Of a stretch of DNA of 35,072 nt, positions 31,526-35,072 are shown piece by piece; position 1 is the stretch's first letter, and each line of letters starts with the position of its first letter. The position numbers were made by a program, and so were the translations under genes. This DNA is from Bacteroidales bacterium UBA6248 (GTDB lineage: Bacteria; Bacteroidota; Bacteroidia; Bacteroidales; Lentimicrobiaceae): contig DJVU01000050.1 in NCBI GenBank assembly GCA_002441345.1, positions 8,120 through 43,191 of the forward strand, read 5' to 3'. The notes below the pieces were generated by a model. The model saw nothing but the letters and a program-made list of their open reading frames with translations. It made no database searches and was not told the origin of the DNA.

Positions 31526-31864
31526 TCAGGATTTCAGCAGATTTTCGATGTTTTCGATGTAATCCAGCGAATCGTCAATATTAAAGACAAGCTCGGGGAT
31601 GATCCGCATTTGTTTGCCTACCCTGAGGGCCAGCTGATGGCGGATTTCTTTTTTATGCGAATTTATCTTTGCGAAAATTTCGTCGCGGTTGCCGGCTCCG
31701 AATAAACTCAGAAAAACCTTTGCCAGGGATAAATCGGGGGTGACATTCACCCTGGTAACGGTAATCAGAAAACCCGGGAAATTGTCTCTGGCAATCAGTT
31801 GGAAAATTTCTCCCAATTCTTTCTGTATCAGTCGCGAGATCTTCTGTTGTCTTTTACTTTCCAT
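31526..31864 (-). CDS. rbfA: Ribosome-binding factor A
   Basis: This 112-residue KH-fold protein binds the immature 30S subunit and assists 16S rRNA 5'-end maturation. Recognisable features are the N-terminal QQKISRLIQKELGEIF helix, the strand VTRVNVTPDLSLAKVFLSLFG with its TPDLS motif, the helix EIRHQLALRVGKQMRIIPEL and the end FNIDDSLDYIENIENLL. Length is normal for the family. A perfect -7 element (31869-31876) ends 4 bases before the ATG, so the message is probably leaderless or starts inside the first codons. It leads a short operon with the LolC/E-type permease and is divergent from the ABC exporter. Confidence 0.93.
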   Translation of the reverse strand: MESKRQQKISRLIQKELGEIFQLIARDNFPGFLITVTRVNVTPDLSLAKVFLSLFGAGNRDEIFAKINSHKKEIRHQLALRVGKQMRIIPELVFNIDDSLDYIENIENLLKS

Positions 31865-31868
31865 GGTA

Positions 31869-31876
31869 CAAAGATA
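31869..31876 (-). promoter_or_regulatory. rbfA promoter, -7 element
   Basis: TATCTTTG on the minus strand is a perfect TAnnTTTG, only 4 bases from the rbfA ATG. The expected start of transcription falls on the initiation codon. Confidence 0.55.
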
Positions 31877-31952
31877 GATAATAAAAAACAGACCGTCTGC
31901 GTTAATCCGTATTCAGGACCGAATCATTATACCAACAAATCCCTTTTACCCA

Positions 31953-31960
31953 TATCTTTG
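31953..31960 (+). promoter_or_regulatory. ABC exporter promoter, -7 element
   Basis: TATCTTTG is a perfect TAnnTTTG, 31 bases before the ATG at 31992. Together with the rbfA element it makes a compact divergent promoter region of about 127 bases. Confidence 0.68.
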
Positions 31961-31991
31961 CTCCTCTGCTTCCACAGCAGCAGGCTTCTTT

Positions 31992-33812
31992 ATGAAAAAT
32001 CTCCTTAAAGTGCTGCGTTACGCGATTCCCTACTGGGGGTTCGCCCTGCTGAACATCCTGTTCAACATCCTGAGTGTGATCTTCTCGCTGGTGTCGTTTG
32101 CCGCCGTGGTTCCGGTACTGAATATTCTGTTCAAACTGGATAAACCAATGGATGTACGCCCCGATTTTGAATGGAACGTGAATGCCATCAAGGATTATTT
32201 CTATTTTGAGATAGGTGAGCTTATCGCCCGTTTCGACGAACTTACCGTGCTGGCATTTATATGTGCCACCCTGGTTGCTGTTTACCTTCTTAAAAATCTG
32301 TTCCGCTACCTGGCAATGTTCTATATTGCCGAGGTTCGCAACGGTGTGGTTAAAGATATCCGGAACGCACTCTATCATAAAGTCCTGATACTTCCGCTTT
32401 CCTTTTATTCCGAAAAGAAAAAAGGCGATATCATTTCACGGATGACCACCGACGTGCAGGAAGTGGAATGGTCGGTTATGAGTTCGCTGGAAATGATGTT
32501 CAGGGATCCGGTCTACATTATTTCTTACCTGATAACCCTGTTTATTCTCGATTATGAGCTTACGCTGATGGTGCTGGTGCTGCTCCCGGTCACCGGACTA
32601 ATCATAGGGCAAATCGGAAAAAGTCTTAAACGGACTTCTGCCAAAGGACAGATCAAGATGGGGGAATTGCTGTCAACCATAGAGGAAACCATCAGCGGGC
32701 TGCGCAACATAAAAGCATTTAATGCCATCGACTGGGCTAACCGTAATTTCAATGAGACCAATCACAGGTATAACCGGCTTATGGTCAGGCTATACAGGAA
32801 ACGCGACCTGGCTTCACCACTGAGCGAATTTCTGGGCATTGCCGTTTCTGTTTTCGTGGTCTGGTACGGCGGGAAGATCATCCTGACTCCCGGTTCCACC
32901 ATGGATGCCGCCATGTTTATCATGTATATCATGGTCTTTACCCAGATCATTAATCCTGTAAAAGCCCTGTCAACGGCTGTTTATAACATTCAGAAAGGAG
33001 CCGCTTCGGTTGAGCGGATTGAGCATGTGCTGTCGGCCGAAGAGCTTATTACCGAGAAATCCGGTGCCCTTCCCGTTAAGGAGTTCCGCGAAACAATTGA
33101 ATACAAAGGCGTTTGGTTCCGCTATCAACAGGAAGATGTACTGAAAGACATCAACCTGGTTATTCCGAGAGGGAAGTCCATCGCTCTGGTGGGGGCTTCG
33201 GGCTCGGGAAAGTCGACCATGGCCGATCTGCTGCCCCGCTTCTACGATACCACGCAGGGCGATATCCTGATCGACGGTATTCCCATCCGCGACTGCATCA
33301 TCCGCGATGTCCGTGCTCTGATGGGCATCGTTTCGCAGGAAACCGTGCTATTTAATGCCTCGGTTTTCGAAAATATCGCTTTCGGCCTGCAGGGGGTTAC
33401 CGAAGAACAGGTAATGGAAGCTGCCAGGGTGGCAAATGCCCACGAGTTTATCATGCAAATGCCCGAAGGCTACCAAACCAATATCGGCGACCGTGGCGTA
33501 AAAATGTCCGGAGGTCAGCGGCAGCGTATCAGTATCGCAAGAGCCGTTCTGCGCAACCCGCCCATTATGATTCTCGATGAGGCCACCTCGGCTCTGGATA
33601 CGGAGTCGGAACGCCTGGTTCAGGAGGCGATTACGAAGCTTATGCAAAACCGTACCTCACTGGTGATTGCTCACCGCTTGTCTACCGTTCAGCATGCCGA
33701 TGAAATCATCGTGCTGCAGCGCGGCGAAATCGTGGAACGGGGATCCCACAACGAACTCATGGCCCTGCAGGGTGTGTACAAACGTCTGCACGATATGCAG
33801 GCCCTGGCTTAA
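31992..33812 (+). CDS. ABC exporter, MsbA/multidrug-lipid type half-transporter
   Basis: This 606-residue inner-membrane half-transporter, acting as a homodimer, joins a six-helix type IV exporter domain (about 1-330) to an ATPase domain (about 365-600). Walker A GASGSGKST is at 401-409, a Q-loop sits in GIVSQETVLF, the signature MSGGQRQR starts at 505, Walker B IMILDEATSALD at about 525-536, and the switch His is in VIAHRLST. The first two helices have a long intervening segment (about 50-85), as in the Bacteroidota lipid A-core flippase-like group. The substrate may be lipid A/LPS or a hydrophobic compound; sequence alone does not decide. It has its own promoter and is followed 214 bases later by the nitroreductase gene with a separate promoter. 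Confidence 0.93.
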   Translation: MKNLLKVLRYAIPYWGFALLNILFNILSVIFSLVSFAAVVPVLNILFKLDKPMDVRPDFEWNVNAIKDYFYFEIGELIARFDELTVLAFICATLVAVYLLKNLFRYLAMFYIAEVRNGVVKDIRNALYHKVLILPLSFYSEKKKGDIISRMTTDVQEVEWSVMSSLEMMFRDPVYIISYLITLFILDYELTLMVLVLLPVTGLIIGQIGKSLKRTSAKGQIKMGELLSTIEETISGLRNIKAFNAIDWANRNFNETNHRYNRLMVRLYRKRDLASPLSEFLGIAVSVFVVWYGGKIILTPGSTMDAAMFIMYIMVFTQIINPVKALSTAVYNIQKGAASVERIEHVLSAEELITEKSGALPVKEFRETIEYKGVWFRYQQEDVLKDINLVIPRGKSIALVGASGSGKSTMADLLPRFYDTTQGDILIDGIPIRDCIIRDVRALMGIVSQETVLFNASVFENIAFGLQGVTEEQVMEAARVANAHEFIMQMPEGYQTNIGDRGVKMSGGQRQRISIARAVLRNPPIMILDEATSALDTESERLVQEAITKLMQNRTSLVIAHRLSTVQHADEIIVLQRGEIVERGSHNELMALQGVYKRLHDMQALA

Positions 33813-33841
33813 TCGTTTTAATTCCTTATTTCCATACCCTC

Positions 33842-33855
33842 CCGGAATATTCCGG
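33842..33855. repeat. 14-base perfect palindrome downstream of the ABC exporter
   Basis: CCGGAATATTCCGG is perfectly self-complementary. It has no room for a hairpin loop without losing central pairs and no T tract, so it looks more like a protein-binding site than a terminator. CTGCA/TGCAG at 33861-33873 follows it. Confidence 0.4.
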
Positions 33856-34001
33856 TATTGCTGCAATCTGCAGTTAGTCCCCTCCTTTGCAGTCACAACT
33901 TTACAATACACTTACTGCCGGGCTGTGTGGTAAACAGAAAATCAGACTATTATCCTTTTAATTTTTTTAAAATTTATCTGGCATTCTCCGAACCAGGAAA
34001 C

Positions 34002-34009
34002 TAACTTTG
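34002..34009 (+). promoter_or_regulatory. Nitroreductase gene promoter, -7 element
   Basis: TAACTTTG is a perfect TAnnTTTG, 17 bases before the ATG at 34027, within an AT-rich region. Confidence 0.7.
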
Positions 34010-34026
34010 CCTGAAAAGATAAGCTC

Positions 34027-34935
34027 ATGTCAGTTATAACAAGCCGGACCGGCACTGAAAATGGCAGGATCACAATCAATTATGAGAAGTGCACCGCCTG
34101 CGGACTCTGTGTAAAGGTCTGTAAGGATTTTTCACTGATTATGGAGGATGGTCGTTTAAAAGTAAGCGACCGTCCGCTCTTTGGCTGCCTGGGCTGCGGG
34201 CAGTGTGTGGCAGTATGCCCGCACGATGCCATAATGGTGGAGGGAAGGACTCTTTCGTCTGCAGATTTTGAGGTGCTCAAAAGCGATAACCTTCCGACCT
34301 ATGCCTCGCTGTTTCAATTGTTGCTGAACCGCAGGAGCATACGGGATTTTAAAGACAAGCCCGTGCCCCGGGAACTGACCGAAAAAATTCTGGCCATGGC
34401 GGTAACCGCACCCATGGGCCTTCCGCCTTCCGATGTGGGCGTTATGGTTCTCGACGGGAAAGAAAAGGTGAGGGAGTTTTCGTTCGGCTTTATCGATATG
34501 CTGAAAAAGGCACGCTGGATGGCATCGCCCGCAGCCCTGAAGCTGATGCGTCCGTTTATCGGGAAGGAAAACTACCTGATGTTCAAGACGTTCGTTACAC
34601 CCATGGTCAACTTCTTTGCCGAAACCAGGGAGAAGGAAGAAAACTACCTTCTGTACGATGCCCCCCTGGCTATCCTGTTTTACGGCAACATGAGCGATCC
34701 CGCCGATCCTTACATCGCCGCTGCCTATGCCACCCTGGCTGCCGAATCCCTGGGGCTGGGCGCCTGTATGATCGGGAGCATAGGCCCCTTTCTTAAAAAC
34801 ATGGGGTCAGACTTTAAAAAGAAATACCGGCTGCCGCCCCGTATGCGCGACTCCATCACGGTAGTTATTGGTTACCCTCAGGTAAAATATCATAAAACCA
34901 TCAAACGGAGTTTTGAGAGGGTGTATTACGCCTGA
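34027..34935 (+). CDS. Ferredoxin-nitroreductase fusion flavoprotein
   Basis: This 302-residue cytoplasmic protein has an N-terminal double 4Fe-4S ferredoxin domain: Cys22, 25, 28 and 32 in CTACGLCVKVC, and Cys54, 57, 60 and 64 in CLGCGQCVAVCP. A nitroreductase-family FMN domain spans about 90-300, with the entry LLLNRRSIRDFKDKPVP, AYATLAAESLGLGACMIG (a flavin/dimer-interface helix) and VVIGYPQVKYHK at the end. Electrons would pass from the iron-sulphur clusters to the flavin, so reduced ferredoxin is a likely donor in an anaerobic or facultative cell. The family acts on many substrates, and the physiological one is unknown. It has its own promoter. The final 137 bases of the window after it hold no gene. 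Confidence 0.92.
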   Translation: MSVITSRTGTENGRITINYEKCTACGLCVKVCKDFSLIMEDGRLKVSDRPLFGCLGCGQCVAVCPHDAIMVEGRTLSSADFEVLKSDNLPTYASLFQLLLNRRSIRDFKDKPVPRELTEKILAMAVTAPMGLPPSDVGVMVLDGKEKVREFSFGFIDMLKKARWMASPAALKLMRPFIGKENYLMFKTFVTPMVNFFAETREKEENYLLYDAPLAILFYGNMSDPADPYIAAAYATLAAESLGLGACMIGSIGPFLKNMGSDFKKKYRLPPRMRDSITVVIGYPQVKYHKTIKRSFERVYYA

Positions 34936-35072
34936 GATACCAATGGTTTCTCAAAGGTATGACGGTTGGATGTATCATTTTATGGTTGTGTAAGTCTCCC
35001 GGATGATGGTATCCGAAATTACCTGTATGTATACTTAAATTTCAGAAATTCCAATAGGTACTTACGGAAGCA

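Noticed and set aside
34952..34959. TACCTTTG on the minus strand after the nitroreductase gene
   Set aside because: It is a perfect -7 match but points into the end of a gene on the other strand, with no gene to drive and no -33 element; probably chance.
1..35072. tRNA, rRNA, CRISPR arrays, transposases, integrases or phage genes
   Set aside because: I looked through all intergenic spaces and the frames and found no cloverleaf, repeat-spacer pattern or mobile-element protein.

Overview
The window looks like a chromosomal segment from a free-living or commensal member of the Bacteroidota, most likely order Bacteroidales. Four kinds of evidence point there. Two very large secreted peptidases end in type IX secretion (T9SS) sorting domains. 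There are several PorT/OmpX-like small barrels and a TonB-C/MORN protein. Initiation regions lack Shine-Dalgarno sequences. Thirteen genes carry the Bacteroidota-specific -7 promoter element TAnnTTTG at a sensible distance from the start codon. No tRNA, rRNA, insertion sequence, phage gene or CRISPR array was found. The 25 genes read as intact, and base composition shows no obvious island.

Layout. 1-4151 (minus strand): mtnA (methionine salvage), a small outer-membrane barrel, a basic-tailed cold-shock-domain protein, an NlpE/META lipoprotein and a MORN/TonB-C periplasmic protein. 4289-5281 (plus): a tRNA-dihydrouridine synthase. 5442-8019 (minus): an LEA-like helical protein, then a two-gene unit of a glyoxalase-II-like metallo-hydrolase and an M20D amidohydrolase. 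8238-14793 (plus): a 1091-residue propeller/outer-membrane-barrel fusion and a class II (adenosylcobalamin) ribonucleotide reductase, separated by a 538-base control region. 15127-16478 (minus): a 25-residue-repeat protein and a COG0731 radical SAM enzyme. 16636-17613 (plus): a long-chain polyprenyl diphosphate synthase. 17711-19471 (minus): a PhoB/PhoR-type two-component operon. 19634-20958 (plus): a CAP/SCP secreted protein and a PorT-like barrel. 21068-21976 (minus): a NYN nuclease fused to a cold-shock domain. 22294-30068 (minus): two adjacent gingipain-family (C25) peptidases, one resembling RgpB and one resembling Kgp. 30260-31864 (minus): rbfA and a LolC/E-type permease. 31992-34935 (plus): an MsbA-type ABC exporter and a ferredoxin-nitroreductase fusion.

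How the genes work together. Much of the window concerns the envelope: barrels, a lipoprotein, a TonB-C protein, a Lol-type permease, an MsbA-type exporter and T9SS cargo. The most striking block is the peptidase pair. The catalytic and S1-pocket residues of arginine- and lysine-specific gingipains are both recognisable, and the two genes are only 20 bases apart, so one transcript probably supplies two complementary trypsin-like secreted proteases. The rest is housekeeping (mtnA, dus, rbfA, nrdJ, polyprenyl synthase).

Limits. Family assignments come from motifs recognised by eye. Promoter, terminator and operator calls are pattern-based. Comparisons with RgpB and Kgp are from memory of those sequences and were not computed.
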